NCBI GenBank assembly: GCA_037013495.1
Contig: CM072808.1
Location: 8,781,319-8,845,318 of the forward strand
DNA from: Hippophae tibetana
Taxonomy: Eukaryota > Streptophyta > Magnoliopsida > Rosales > Elaeagnaceae
DNA length: 64,000 nt
Direction: 5' to 3'
Each line of letters begins with the position of its first letter. Within the stretch, counting starts at the first letter, position 1. The notes beneath the pieces are model-generated. The model did no database searches. It saw nothing but the letters and a program-made list of their open reading frames with translations, and had not been told where the DNA came from. This document shows, piece after piece, positions 1 to 11,165 of the stretch. The translations under genes and the position numbers were made by a program.

Positions 1-1
1 A

Positions 2-991
2 TACCTAGTAGCCAATTACATGTCCACTAAAAGATTATCTAAGTCATATAAATCATTTGTGAATCAAATATCTAGTGTATCAGTACCTAAAAAAGTGCAG
101 GATGCGTTGGGAGATCCAATATAGAGGAAGGCAATGGCTGAAGAGATGGATGCGTTAAAGAAGAACGATACTTGGCAACTTGTGCCACCACCACAAGGAA
201 AAAAGGCAGTTGGTTGTCGATGAGTGTTTACTGTAAAACATAATGGTGATGGATCCATAAATCGGTATAAAGCTCGTCTTGTAGCAAAAGGGTTTAATCA
301 AACGTATGGTGTAGACTATGATGAGACTTTTGCTCCTATTGCCAAAATGAACACAATTCGGGTTCTGCTCTCACTTTCTGCTAACCTAAATTGGCCACTT
401 CGGCAGTTTGATGTCAAGAATGCGTTTCTTCATGGAGAATTAGCCAAGGAGATGTACATGAGTCTTCCACTTGGGTATGTAGTTGATTCTCCTGGTAATT
501 TTGTATGCAAATTAAGGAAGTCTTTGTATGGCCTCAAGCAATCCCCTCGAGCCTAGTTTGGAAGGTTTTCACAGTTCATGCAAAAGGTTGGTTACAGACA
601 GAGTAATTCAGACCACACTCTATTTCTCAAACATCAACGAGGGAAGGTAACAACCCTAATAATTTATGTTGATGATATGGTAATCACTGGTGATGATACT
701 ATTGAGATGGATAAATTACAAAGACAACTAGCTTCTGAATTCGAGATGAAACACTTAGGTGAACTAAAGTACTTCTTAGGAATTGAGGTAGCCAGGGGAA
801 GAGAAGGAATATATTTGTGTCAGAGGAAGTACATTATTGATCTGCTAACAGAGACAAGTATGTTGGATTGTAAACCTATTGACACTCATATTCAGCAAAA
901 CCATTGTTTAGCAGAGTATCCAGATCAGATACCAACTGATCGAGCTCGCTATCAGAGATTGGTTGAATGTTTGATTTGGATACTCTACTAA
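2..991 (+). pseudogene. Ty1/copia reverse transcriptase fragment (broken)
   Basis: One frame runs from base 2 to 991 and encodes the copia-type reverse transcriptase (RVT_2) that would copy element RNA into DNA. Visible motifs are the N-terminal [20 protein letters not shown] block, the DVKNAFLHG block, [10 protein letters not shown], the catalytic YVDDM core and the KYFLGIEVARG block. Stops interrupt it at 122-124, 221-223 and 554-556. The last two sit where copia elements have Trp (CRW, RAWF), and all three fit TGG changed to TAG or TGA. Integrase lies off the left edge, and RNase H and the 3' LTR are absent. After about base 929 the sequence turns into an inverted copy of itself, so the last codons are not element coding sequence. 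The family assignment is certain; the gene is dead. Confidence 0.92.
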
Positions 992-1267
992 ACAATGGTT
1001 TTGCTGAATATGAGTGTCAATAGGTTTGCAATCCAACATACCTGCCTCTATTAGCAGATCAATAATGTACTTCCTTTGACATAGATATATTCCTTCTCTT
1101 CCCCTGGCTACCTCAATTCCTAAGAAGTACTTTAGTTCACCTAGGTCCTTCATCTCGAATTCAGAGGCTAGTTGTCTTTGTAATTTATCCATCTCAATAG
1201 TATCATCACTAGTGATTACCATATCATCAACATGAATGATTAGGGTTGTTACCTTCCCTCGTTGATG
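632..1267. repeat. Near-perfect inverted repeat, 298-bp arms, 40-bp loop
   Basis: Positions 632-929 pair with 970-1267 at a constant coordinate sum of 1,899, so the arms contain no indel. Mismatches are scattered and increase at the inner edge (923, 928, 930). The loop is 930-969. A transcript through it could fold into a long hairpin made of copia RT sequence. Confidence 0.9.
970..1267 (-). pseudogene. Inverted second copy of the copia RT fragment
   Basis: The minus strand repeats the RT segment found at 632-929 with no indel between the arms. It again encodes the region around the YVDDM core, then MVITSDDTIEMDKLQRQL, KYFLGIEVARG and the KYIIDLL block. The few differences are substitutions, for example H/D in the MKH/D-LGEL block and T/I in LLT/IEA. 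It has no separate LTR or domain of its own, so it is a local inverted duplication rather than a second insertion. Confidence 0.9.
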
Positions 1268-1897
1268 AGAGCTCTTTTGGAGGGAGTTAGGCCATGACTT
1301 TCTACATTATTCAATAAATTTTAGAAATAAATTTGATTTTGGGTAAAAATTAAACATGAAATAACGGGTACAGTTTGGATACGGTTATATTGATAACCGT
1401 ACCCGCTGTACCAGAAATTAATTATATTTATTTAATTAATTTATATATTAATTAATAATGAGAGTTTATTAAAAAAATTAAAAAAATTTGAAAAAATGAT
1501 TTTTTTGGGTATTTTTTAATAACCGTCCGAACCGTTATTCACTAGTAAAAAACCATCTCCAAATAGTAATGTTTTTTTAACGATTTTGAATACATATTTT
1601 ATAATTCAATTATGAAATAATTATATAAAAAATAATCCTTATTCGTACCATACCCATCCCTAATTCTATTGGAAAGGTACCCAAACTCTCAAGTTCGTAT
1701 TTTCTGTTGAAACTGGAAGCAATTACTAGTTAAATGTCAAACTTCAAGTTCAAAACAAAGACAACAATTAGTTTTTACTTTGAGCCCAGACTACTTCATA
1801 ATTCATGATAAGAAGTCAACTTAGGAGTAAATGAAGGCTGATTTCTTATCTTATATCATAAATAATAGCAAAAAAGAAAAAAAAGATGTAATCTTAT
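1268..1897. other. AT-rich stretch with a possible hAT-type MITE remnant
   Basis: No coding region is seen. Read on the minus strand from about 1,662, the sequence begins TAGGGATGGGTATGGTACG and later repeats ACGGTT/AACCGT words (to about 1,350). This style is typical of plant hAT MITE ends. The matching second end and an 8-bp target duplication were not found, so the call is weak. Confidence 0.3.
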
Positions 1898-2560
1898 TGT
1901 CATGACCTAAAATTTCAAGTAGTGATAATACGGTACTTAGTACGGTTTGTTACACTAAGTCTGCCTTTCAATCCTCAGAAACACTTTAAAGAGACTTGAA
2001 AGAGACTAAGAGATTTAGAGGATTCAAGAACAAAGCAAGAACTAGAGAGAATTTGTAAAGAATACCTTGTATTGCTCTTTAGAGAGGTTATCTTACAATT
2101 TCCCAAGATGATTACAAATGAAGACCAATAGGCCTATTTATAGTGTGACACCAAGCTTAAGACTATGCCACATCTTTCTAGATTCTTCTATGTCTAGAAT
2201 GTACAAAATTGTTCTAGTTTTATCTATAACATGCCACAAGATTCTAGGACCTTCTATCCAACTCTAGAGTCTTCTAGGATTGTCTAGTTCCTTCATACAA
2301 GTTCTAGGATGTTCCATAAGCTTTTAGAGGACTTCTACATCCTTCATGAACTATACAACATGTTCTAGAATATTCCAGCACCTTCCAACGTACTCTGAAA
2401 CATTCTAGAGTCTTCAAGGCTTGAGTTGAGTTCATCCAACTCTAGCTCTTTCTAGACATCTCTAGGCCAATCTAGAACATTCCCATGTAGAAAAGTCTAG
2501 ATCCTTTAGGCAAGCACCATTTCTTTGGATTTTAAGGGACATTTTGAGCGAGACGTAACA
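1898..2560 (-). repeat. 3' LTR of the truncated chromovirus
   Basis: This 663-bp LTR reads on the minus strand. It starts TGTTACGTC at 2,560, next to the polypurine tract, and ends in TGACA at 1,898. It matches the two LTRs at 44,341 and 49,671 throughout, with clear divergence. It keeps a TATA box (TATAAATA on the minus strand, 2,135-2,142), many TCTAGA-type words and a perfect heat-shock-type element at 2,363-2,375. Confidence 0.88.
2363..2375 (-). promoter_or_regulatory. Heat-shock-element-like site in chromovirus LTR
   Basis: TTCTAGAATATTC contains three alternating nTTCn/nGAAn units, the minimum perfect plant HSE. It lies about 220 bp upstream of the TATA box in the LTR's own orientation. 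The same 13-mer is conserved in the two other LTRs of the family. Confidence 0.6.
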
Positions 2561-5010
2561 CCCTCCCCCACTCAAGTTCACGACGCCCTCGTCACACCTT
2601 CAAGCTTGAACCTCTCTATGTAATCTTTGAATTTCCACAAAGAGTCTTCAGGTTCCCAACTTGCCTCTATGTCTGGGGCATTCTTCCACTTGACGAAGTA
2701 TTCTCGATAACTTGGTACACCTCTACACCAGATTAGGTAGTCTACCAAAATAGAATCCACTCCTCTATCGAAGGAGGTTACTACTATGGTGGGAACCCTC
2801 TTGGATTCTCCTCGACTTGTGTCTTCCTTGTCTCCATGATAAGGCTTCAATATGCTTACATGAAAAACTGGATAGATTTTAAGCTTTAGAGGGATTTGTA
2901 ATTTGTAGGAACCTTACCAACTTGCTTGAGGATTGAAACTTCATATTTCCGTACCAATCACTTATGAACCTTCCGCAAGGACTTGAACTGTTGGGGCAAT
3001 AATTTGACAAGGACCAAATCTCCTTCCTAAAATTCCACCATCCTCTTTTTCTTGTCAGCCCACTTCTTCATCTTTTTTGATGCCTTGTTTAAATAGGCTG
3101 GGGCTAACTCCGCTTGCTTATGCCATGCCTTAGAAAAGTTGACAGCAACATGACTCTTCCCTTCATAGCTTGTGGCCAAAGCATGAGGAGTCATAGGTTA
3201 TTGTCCCATGATGATCTCGAATGAACTCTTCATAGTGGACTCGCTCCTCTGTAGGTTATAAGAAAATTGGGCTACATCTAGCAACTTACCCCAATCATGT
3301 TGATTGGCACTAACAAAGTGCCTAAGATAAAGCTCTAACAATGCGTTGGCACATTCCATTTGTCCATCGCTTTGTGGATGAAAGCTTGTAGAGAAGTTCA
3401 AGTCTGATCCCAACAACTTGAACAATTCCGTCCAAAACTTCCTAGTAAATCGAGGGTCTCGATCACTCACAATATTGGATGGAATTCCCCAATGCTTCAC
3501 GACATGCTTGAGAAACAACCATGACATCTCATCTGTAGTGTAATCTGTTGAGTCAGGTATGAATGTTGCATACTTGTTGAAGCGATCAATGACTACAATG
3601 ATGCTGCCAAAGCCCTCTGATTTTGGCAAGAAAATGATGAAGTTCATTGAGACACTTTCCCATGGTATCTCTAGGATAGGTAGTGGCTCTAGCAAACCTC
3701 CAGGTGCATGCTGCTCTATCTTGTCCTATTGGCATACAAGACAAGTCCTCACATAGGCTTCAACATCATCCCATAGTTGAGGCCAGTAGTAAATATACTT
3801 GATTAAGGTAAGGGTGTGTCTCATTCCTGGTGTCTAGCCCATAGTGAATCATTGCAGTCCTTGTTCAACTCCTTCCTCAAGCTCCCCCACTTTGGCATAT
3901 AAATGTGATTCTGTTGGCGTAGAGTAGTCCGTCACTCAGCCAAAATCGCCTTGTCTTTCCTTCCTTGATGAGGGCAAGGAGGTTTTGAGCCAGGGCATCA
4001 TGCTTCAACCCTTCTTTGATTCTTTTTCAGCAAGGGACTGCTTGGTCTACTTAAGGTTGCTAAATCCGCCTTTCGATATAGCGCATCAGTCACCACGTTG
4101 GCCTTACCAGGCTTGTACTCCAACCTATAGTCAAACTCTACCAAGAAGTCTTGCCATCGAGCTTGCTTAGGGCTCAACTTCTTTTGAGTCTGGAAGTAGC
4201 TGGTTGCTACATTATCTATCATGATAACAAAATGAGAACCCAATAAGTAGTATCGCCACCCTTAGGCAATAGATTCTTGCACCGTGTAGTGGCATTCAAT
4301 GTCATTAAGTTTATGACTCTCATAAGCTATCAGACACCCTTCCTACATCAGAACTCCACCAATGGCAAAGTCTAAAGTATCTGTATGCAACTCGTACATC
4401 TTGGAGGGGTCTGGTAAGCAAAGCACCAGTTCTCCACTTATGGCCTTCTTCAAGTCTTCGAATGAGGCTTGGCATTCGCTTGTCCATTCCTAAGAATTGT
4501 TCTTTTTGAGCAGGTCAGTCAGTGGGGCTGCTCAGTAAGACTTGATAAACCTCTTGTAATAGTTCATAAGTCCAAGGAAAGACCTTAACTCGGGGACCTT
4601 GGTAGGATGTTCCCATTCTTGGATGACTTTCACCTTGGTTCCATCCATCATAAGCTTCCCATCCTTTATCCTATGCCCCAAGAACATCACCTCATCTTGG
4701 GAAAATTAATATTTCTCCTTCTTGACATATAGCTCATTTTCCCTCAGGACCTTGAACACCTTCTTCAAGTGCTCCAGATGTTCTTCCAAAGTCCGGCTAT
4801 ATATCACAATATCATCAAGATATACTACCACGAACCGGTCGAGGTAGGGATGGAAAATCTTGTTCATGAGGGTACAGAAGGTGGTAGATGCATTAGTGAG
4901 ACCAAATGGCATGATAAGGAACGCATAGGCACCGTATCTAGTCACACATGTGGTCTTGGGCTCATCCTCTTTGGCTATGCGTACCTGGTAATATCCCAAC
5001 CACAAGTTCA
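2561..5010 (-). pseudogene. Chromovirus (Ty3/gypsy) pol, 5'-truncated and broken
   Basis: On the minus strand this is the 3' part of a chromovirus polyprotein. In order it holds RT from the GYYQVRIAK block through YLDDIVIYS (about 4,706-5,010), RNase H ending RLEYKPGKANVV (to about 4,000), integrase with HHCC remains and catalytic core (about 3,198-3,900), and a chromodomain (2,578-2,850, with YREYFVKWK and SWEPEDSL). The first catalytic Asp of integrase reads Asn (SMNFI where the sister copy has SMDFI), a G-to-A change; the second Asp and the Glu remain. Several stops and frameshifts break it. Homology to the full copy at 44,341 ends abruptly near 5,010, so gag, protease and the 5' LTR are missing. 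The polypurine tract is at 2,561-2,573. Confidence 0.9.
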
Positions 5011-5480
5011 ATTTATCATTAAAAAGTTACAAAATGAACTAGATAGTTGGAATTCAAAATTGTTATCTTATCTCTTGCAGCCATAACTACCGTGATTAAA
5101 TAAATTTTACATAATATATCTATATAATCTATAAGAACTTTTAAATTACATGATAATATATGTGATTAAGCTGATAATTTATTGAGGAGATTTTGGTGGA
5201 GAAATAATATACATAGTAAACACTTTTACACACCAGTTGTCTTGGTTAATATATGTCAACCAGGAGAAGTTGGTGGGTTAGGATTCATGAGGCTAATGGA
5301 TTTCAATTAGGCAATGCTTGCTAAGGCTGCTTAGGACTTAATTTCAACTCCCCATAAATTATGGGTTTAGGTTTTCGATGGAAAATACATGAAGAATAAT
5401 CATTTTTTACATGTGGAGACAAAAGCTACGGATTCCTATGTTTGGAAAGGACTACAATGGACAAAAGAGTTTATCATTAA

Positions 5481-6464
5481 TGATGTGTTTGGTTGGAGAG
5501 AATGAAAAGGAATCAGAATTGATTCCTTCTATTTGTGTGTTTGGTTGGGCTAAAAAAGGAGTGAGGAATGAAATCGATTCCTAAAGGAGAAGGAATCACA
5601 ATTCTTTCTCCCCCTTTAGCAATCATAATTTCATTCCCGTCTCCATTTTTTTCCAATTTTACCCCCACCCTAAATATAACATTAAACTCAAATCCCAAAT
5701 CCCAAAACCTAAAACCCTAAACCTTAAATCCCAAATCCTAAAACATTAAACTGTTAACCCAAAATCCCAAAACCCTAAACCCTAAATCCCAAAACCCTAA
5801 ATCCTAAACCCTAAATCCTAAAACACTAAACCCTAAACCCCAAAATCCTAAACCCTAAAACCTAAAACCCTAAATCCCAAAACCCTAAACCCCAAATCCC
5901 AAATCCTTAAACCTTAAACCCTAAGCCCTAAACCCTAAACCCTAAGCCCTAAACCCTAAACCCCAAATCCTAAAACCCTAAACGCTAAATCCAAATTCCC
6001 AAATCCTAAAACCCTAAACCCTATTTATAAAAATAATAATTTTAACCCTAAACCTTAACCCACAAATATAGTCCTAAACTTCAAATCCCAAATCCTAAAT
6101 CCCTAAACCCTAAATTCCAAATCATAAACCTCAAAACCGTAAACCCTATTTAGAACAATAATAATTTTAATAATATATTTTCTTTTTAAGTAATAAATTA
6201 TTTAGAAAAATAATGATTTCAATAATGTATCTTGTCTTACGAAAAAATAATAATTAAATAATATTATTTAAATTTTACTGAATATAGGGATATTAAGGTA
6301 ATTTACAGTTTTTTCTATTCCATTCTAGTGACAAACCAAACACTGTAATATTGATTCCTTCTTTGATTCCAATGATCAAACCAAATAATATTGTTTCATT
6401 TCCATTCCATTCCATTCTCATTCCTATTTCGATTTCGATTGCATTTTGTGAACCAAACACCACC
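5481..6464. mobile_element. Harbinger/Tourist-like MITE inserted in the LINE
   Basis: This 984-bp element is flanked by TAA at 5,478-5,480 and 6,465-6,467, the 3-bp target typical of PIF/Harbinger elements. Its ends are inverted repeats: TGATGTGTTTGGTTGG on the left and GGTGGTGTTTGGTT reading inward on the right. Inverted similarity (GGAATCxxAATTGATTCC-like words) continues inside both ends. There is no transposase. The middle holds a telomere-like minisatellite. The target site lies inside LINE coding sequence. Confidence 0.75.
5690..6150. repeat. Degenerate telomere-type (CCCTAAA)n minisatellite
   Basis: About 460 bp consist mostly of CCCTAAA, CCCAAAT and CCTAAAC variants. The best run (about 5,928-5,966) has five consecutive near-perfect CCCTAAA/CCCTAAG units. 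This is the plant telomere motif in C-strand orientation, here inside a MITE rather than at a chromosome end. Confidence 0.85.
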
Positions 6465-7775
6465 TAAAAGGATTTACTGGGAATTAGGAGATGAAAGTAG
6501 CTTCAATTTATGGTCGCAACCATGGATACCAGGTTTTCCATATCAAAAAGTTCCTAGTGATATTTAAAATTTAAATTGAGACATAATCAATTCCCTTACC
6601 AGTTGTGTCATTGGAATCCTAATATTTCATGGGATTTGAACAAACTTCATTCTTTATTTCCTTATCACGTTATGGCATATATCAAAGCTCTAAAACCTCC
6701 TACTCTAGTGAAACAAGACAAATTGAATTGGCTTGGTAGTAAAGGAGGAAGTTTTTCAGTAAAGGATGCATATGCTACTATGATTAAGTCGTCAGGCATT
6801 TATGATCAAAGGGGTTTTGGCAATAGATTATGGAAGGCAAAGATTCATGAAAGACGTAAAAATTTCTTATGTAAAATGCTAAAAAGATCTCTAAGTACAA
6901 GGAAAAGCATTGGAATATTCATAAATTTAGATGATTATAGTTGCCCTCTTTGCCATAAAAAAGTGGAGGATATTGAACATCTTTTCATAAGATGTGTAGT
7001 TTTACAATCTTGGTTTCTGCACTATAAATGGAATATTATTTGGACATTCACACACAAATTGGACATTTTTATATGTCTGATTGATATTAAATCCTCCTAA
7101 AGCACTCTTATCTTGCAATATTGCAGCATATTTACTCACTCTCACTGCAGTGATAATGCTTGAATATTTATGGTATTTGCGTAATAGGGTTACTTTTCAT
7201 AATCAACAACTAAATGCTCAATTTGTTATAAATTCAATTGTGATCAAAGTGGAGGAGTTCAAAGAAGTATTAATAAATAAAGGGCATGACATTCAAGAGA
7301 ATTAAATAAGAGATGGAGAGGTTTTTGTACCAACAAAATAACAGGATCTACCAATTAATTCTTTTAAGTATAATGTTGATACAGGATGAAAAAAGGGGCA
7401 AGCTATGATTGGATTTGTAATTTCAAACCATGAAGGCCATGTCTTGGATTTATGGACACAGAAGACAATACAAGATGCGTGGATACCACTGAAGCTCTTG
7501 CTTTTAAAACAACTGTGGATCCTACTTTACACTAGAAAAATTTAAATGCTTATTTGGAAGAGGATGCAAAATTCATAGTTCAAGATATCATGGAAGACAA
7601 GTTTGAAAATTTTCCAGAAATGACAGCATAGATAGTTGAAGAGATTCAAACACAACTTCATAGATTTCATATGATAACTATTAGATAGATTCCTCGCAAC
7701 CTCAATCATAGAGATCACAATTTAGTAGCTAAGGTTTACTCTAGAGAAGTAGGAGATTCTAAGATCCAAAAACTA

Positions 7776-8445
7776 ATAAAAATTATGTTAATTACGGCTC
7801 ATTAGGGTTAGTGAGATCATTAGGGGGTTAAATATATCTAAAGTGGAATCTGACCCATCAAATCAACTTCAAATTGAGGGCTGAGATAAAAAAATGAAAA
7901 ATTAACTACGTTAGCTAATAGAAGAGTGACACATAGCACATGGATTTAGTGGATGAATCGAAAAGAGACGCATGGCATGGACAAATGGGGTTGGGTCAAC
8001 GATGCTAGGTTGGTTCCACGTGACGATCTGTAATTCATGGATATCGCTTTCACGGCAGACAATTGGAAGAAGTGGATGAGTAGTGTGATTACATATGGCC
8101 TAAGCGTTGACCAAGTGAGGAAAATCGAAATGAACATTATGTCGACATGTGTCAAGGTGATGCATCACCCTATACATATGGCATGCTATTATTGACCTTA
8201 TCTGTTATGTGGTTTACTATATAAGCTCCTATGCATACGTGACATCCACATGGTAGCTTCTGATTGGTTCTGCATTAAAAATTCATAAAAAATCCCAAAA
8301 ATTTCCAAGAAATTATATTTTCACCCCTTTTTCACTAAAGTTCATATTTTAATATTTTATACCCAAAAAATACTACTTATTTAATAAAATTAGTAAATAT
8401 TAAGTAGAAAAATGCACTGATGACTCTACTTTCAAAGAGTCATCA
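7776..8445 (-). repeat. R-family LTR fragment (5' half, minus strand)
   Basis: This shares ordered similarity with 12,060-12,720, 35,490-35,845 and the reverse of 39,287-39,900. On the minus strand it begins at 8,445 with TGATGACTC and forms an 11-bp-stem hairpin (8,418-8,446). It carries a G-box at 8,017-8,022. It ends abruptly where the LINE begins, so the U5 half is absent. Confidence 0.72.
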
Positions 8446-10198
8446 GTAAACACACTAGTGATGGTATACTTCATAAGCTCATGTTCAATCTAGCAACATG
8501 CATGAACATAACAAATATTACACATCATGCAAAACAATCATAAATACTGAAAAACTATAAAGGATTTACAATCACTTCAAGACCTCATATGTGGAAACAT
8601 ATTAGATAAATGATGATTATATTCACATAGTATGCAATCAAACAAAACACAACTTATCAAGACAAAGAGTTTGACATATGGTACACAACTAGAGTAAGGA
8701 GATACTAACTCCTTAAAGACTCACACCAAAACTCACATTTAGATAAAACAAAAATATAAACACTTAATTGATAATCATATTACCAGTACAAATAAACACA
8801 GATAGGTAGTAAATAAGTTGCAAATATATTACGAGTAATCAAAAAGCAAGCAATAATTATTAAATTATTTATAATCAGAGTTTAAACCTCAATATGTAGA
8901 AACATACACAATTTATACTTAGATTAACTAACAAAATAATAGAGTATGCACTGCACCAAATATAACGAGGTAAACCCACATAGAACCCTTGCCTGTGTGG
9001 TAACATCCTCGATTTTCTTATGGTAACCAATCTATAGAAAAAAAATCCATTAAGTAATAAAACAATTACAATACAAACATAAATAAAAACAACATTACCT
9101 CTATCAGCCGTGACCTCCATTTGAACTGCCTATTATTGCCCTTGTTTTGCTATCTTTGTAATGACTTTTTTTGTCGCACGTAGTAAACTTTCCTCCAAAG
9201 CCAACACCACTTGATGTAGTGTGATCAGCTACCTTAGATCAGTTATGTAAAGAGATAAATACCCTCATTCACAAACACCCAACAATCACCATGGGAACAA
9301 CTCTCAACCATGAATCACAAATCGTCTACATGGAACACACAATCAACCACATACTACACATAACCAGCGAATTAAGAACACTAATATGATAACTCAATCA
9401 ATATATCCTATATTACTCTCATAGTGTAGGTCTCACACATGAAAAATTTACACGAAGTCAACTATCATCTAACACATGGTTTACAACCACATAGGCTTCT
9501 CACATAAGAAAGAGTTACAAGAAGGTAACTACCAGCCAATACAAAACTCACATATAAAAGCCACTCGTAAACTTTGCCTTGATTACTCACTAATTAAGAA
9601 CATGATTTTTATCACTTAGTCACGAATCATTAATATCAAATAACACAAGGTAATAGTGATCCAAAAATATAAAAAAACGAGATGTTAAATTGCCAAAGCT
9701 TTACTACATTTTTTTCCTGGATGATAAAACATAAGAAGATGGGGTATCTATAAAATCACCCAAGCTTAATGGACAACCTCATCATAGCCTCACCAGGGGT
9801 CCAAGTTGACCACCTCACTGAAGGTCTGATAAGGGGTTTAGTGAGGCCCTTACTGATGACCACATCAAAGTACCAAAACTTTCATCTTTTACATTAAAAA
9901 AAATTGGAGTAATTTTCATAAATATCTAGACCCGAAATGAAACAAAAACATGAGCGACATTGTCGATTTTCTCTCCAAAAACCACAACGCTGAACCTAAC
10001 ATACACATTATAAAAACTAACCTCGTGATATGTATAAATCTACTCACATACAAAGTGTACTTAACTATATGTGGGTGCATTACTCATCAGCAGTAACCAA
10101 CCTTATACAGAAGAAGATAAAACACTAAATAAAATAAACAGACTCTATATTTTGCATAAGGAAACCAAACAATGATACAAAGGAACTACAAGACCTAC
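8446..10198. other. No recognisable gene; unidentified repeat sequence
   Basis: There is no long reading frame and no transposon protein motif on either strand. The last ~60 bp (10,139-10,199) closely match 59,989-60,050, so at least this end is a dispersed repeat. It abuts an Athila/Tat LTR at 10,199. Confidence 0.5.
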
Positions 10199-11165
10199 AA
10201 TTGTAACAAGAGGTAGATCATAGTTTTATTTTTCCTATCTTTCAGCCATCTATCCTTAGTTTTAATTGTAAAACTTGGTTAGTTGTTCCAGCATATATAT
10301 AAATATAGAAAGAGATCCTCCTAATTGTGAAGAAGAACCAAAATTTTAGAGAAAACAGTGACAACTTGTTCAAAGATCTAGAATCCAAAAGGGGTATTTT
10401 TAATTGTTGTATTATTTACTTCTTTCTATAATCTAATGTCTTTTATAGTTAAATTGAATTTTGTTAATTTAGTTATGATTGGTTAAATCTGTATATGGAA
10501 TTTTACTTTTTACTTCTAATGATTGGAATAACAATTCTGTAATTTAAATATATAAAAGTTTAGATTTAGTTATTATTCGTAATCATTATGTCTTTAATTG
10601 TAAATTCATGATGGTCCAAGTCTTGATTTATGATTAAAGAAACTATTTTAGAATTAAGTATTAAAGGCATCATATGTACTTAATTATGTATAATGAATAC
10701 GAGTCAATTTTAGTTTCTTTGATTTGTATTAATTTAAATGGTTGAAAATAACTTTAATTATAAATTAAAGAAGGGCCAAATCTTGATCTATAGTTAAAGA
10801 ATATATCTACCTTAGGTTTATCAATTTATAATTTCAAGCCCGACCAAAGGAAGTTATAAACTAATTGAAGATTTTTGGTTTATATATATATATATATTTC
10901 TTTAGTTTTTCAATTAATCAATTTGAACTATAAAAGAATTGATTAATTGAATGTCACTAAGAACTCATCATGATTATAAAAGGTTTTATTAAAAAGAAAA
11001 TAAATCAATAAATCTAGTTTATATATAAATCACTTAAGTTGTTCTATCTAAGAAGCGTTATCATTTTCTTTAAATATAATTTAATTTAAAATTTACGATT
11101 TTGTTCTACAAATTGACCATATGTTAGAGTGTCTAGAAATTGTTTTGTTATTTTCTTTTATTTAT
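10199..11165 (+). repeat. 5' LTR fragment (R-U5 part) of the Athila/Tat element
   Basis: It matches 16,838 to about 17,830 in order, including AGAGATCCTCCTAATTGT and the GGGTATTTTTAATTGTTG block. It starts downstream of where a TATA box would be, so it is promoterless. An R-family LTR interrupts its 3' end near 11,166. Confidence 0.75.

Larger units (their letters stand above)
5188..7775 (+). pseudogene. LINE (L1-type) ORF2 C-terminal half, split by a MITE
   Basis: Two pieces (5,188-5,480 and 6,465-7,775) make one plant LINE. The first has the post-RT segment with the GGLGF motif. The second continues with a block ending LWSQPWIPGFPY, then the zf-RVT region (6,576-7,070) with its CPLCHKK...EHLFIRC zinc-binding pattern, and after 7,310 a degraded RNase H (NVD, SNHEGHVLD, TEALAFK and a final IPRNLNHRDHNLVAK block). 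Joining the flanks after removing the MITE and one TAA duplicate keeps the reading frame, which supports the model. The endonuclease and catalytic RT core are missing, and stops and shifts are frequent. A homologous LTR begins where the LINE ends near 7,776. Confidence 0.83.

Noticed and set aside
5513-5698. Minus-strand frame at the left end of the MITE
   Set aside because: It arises from the inverted-repeat end and telomere-like repeat, with no domain and biased composition.
5690-6150. A chromosome end or fusion point, because of CCCTAAA repeats
   Set aside because: The repeats are degenerate, only 460 bp long and lie inside a MITE with clean target duplications on both sides.
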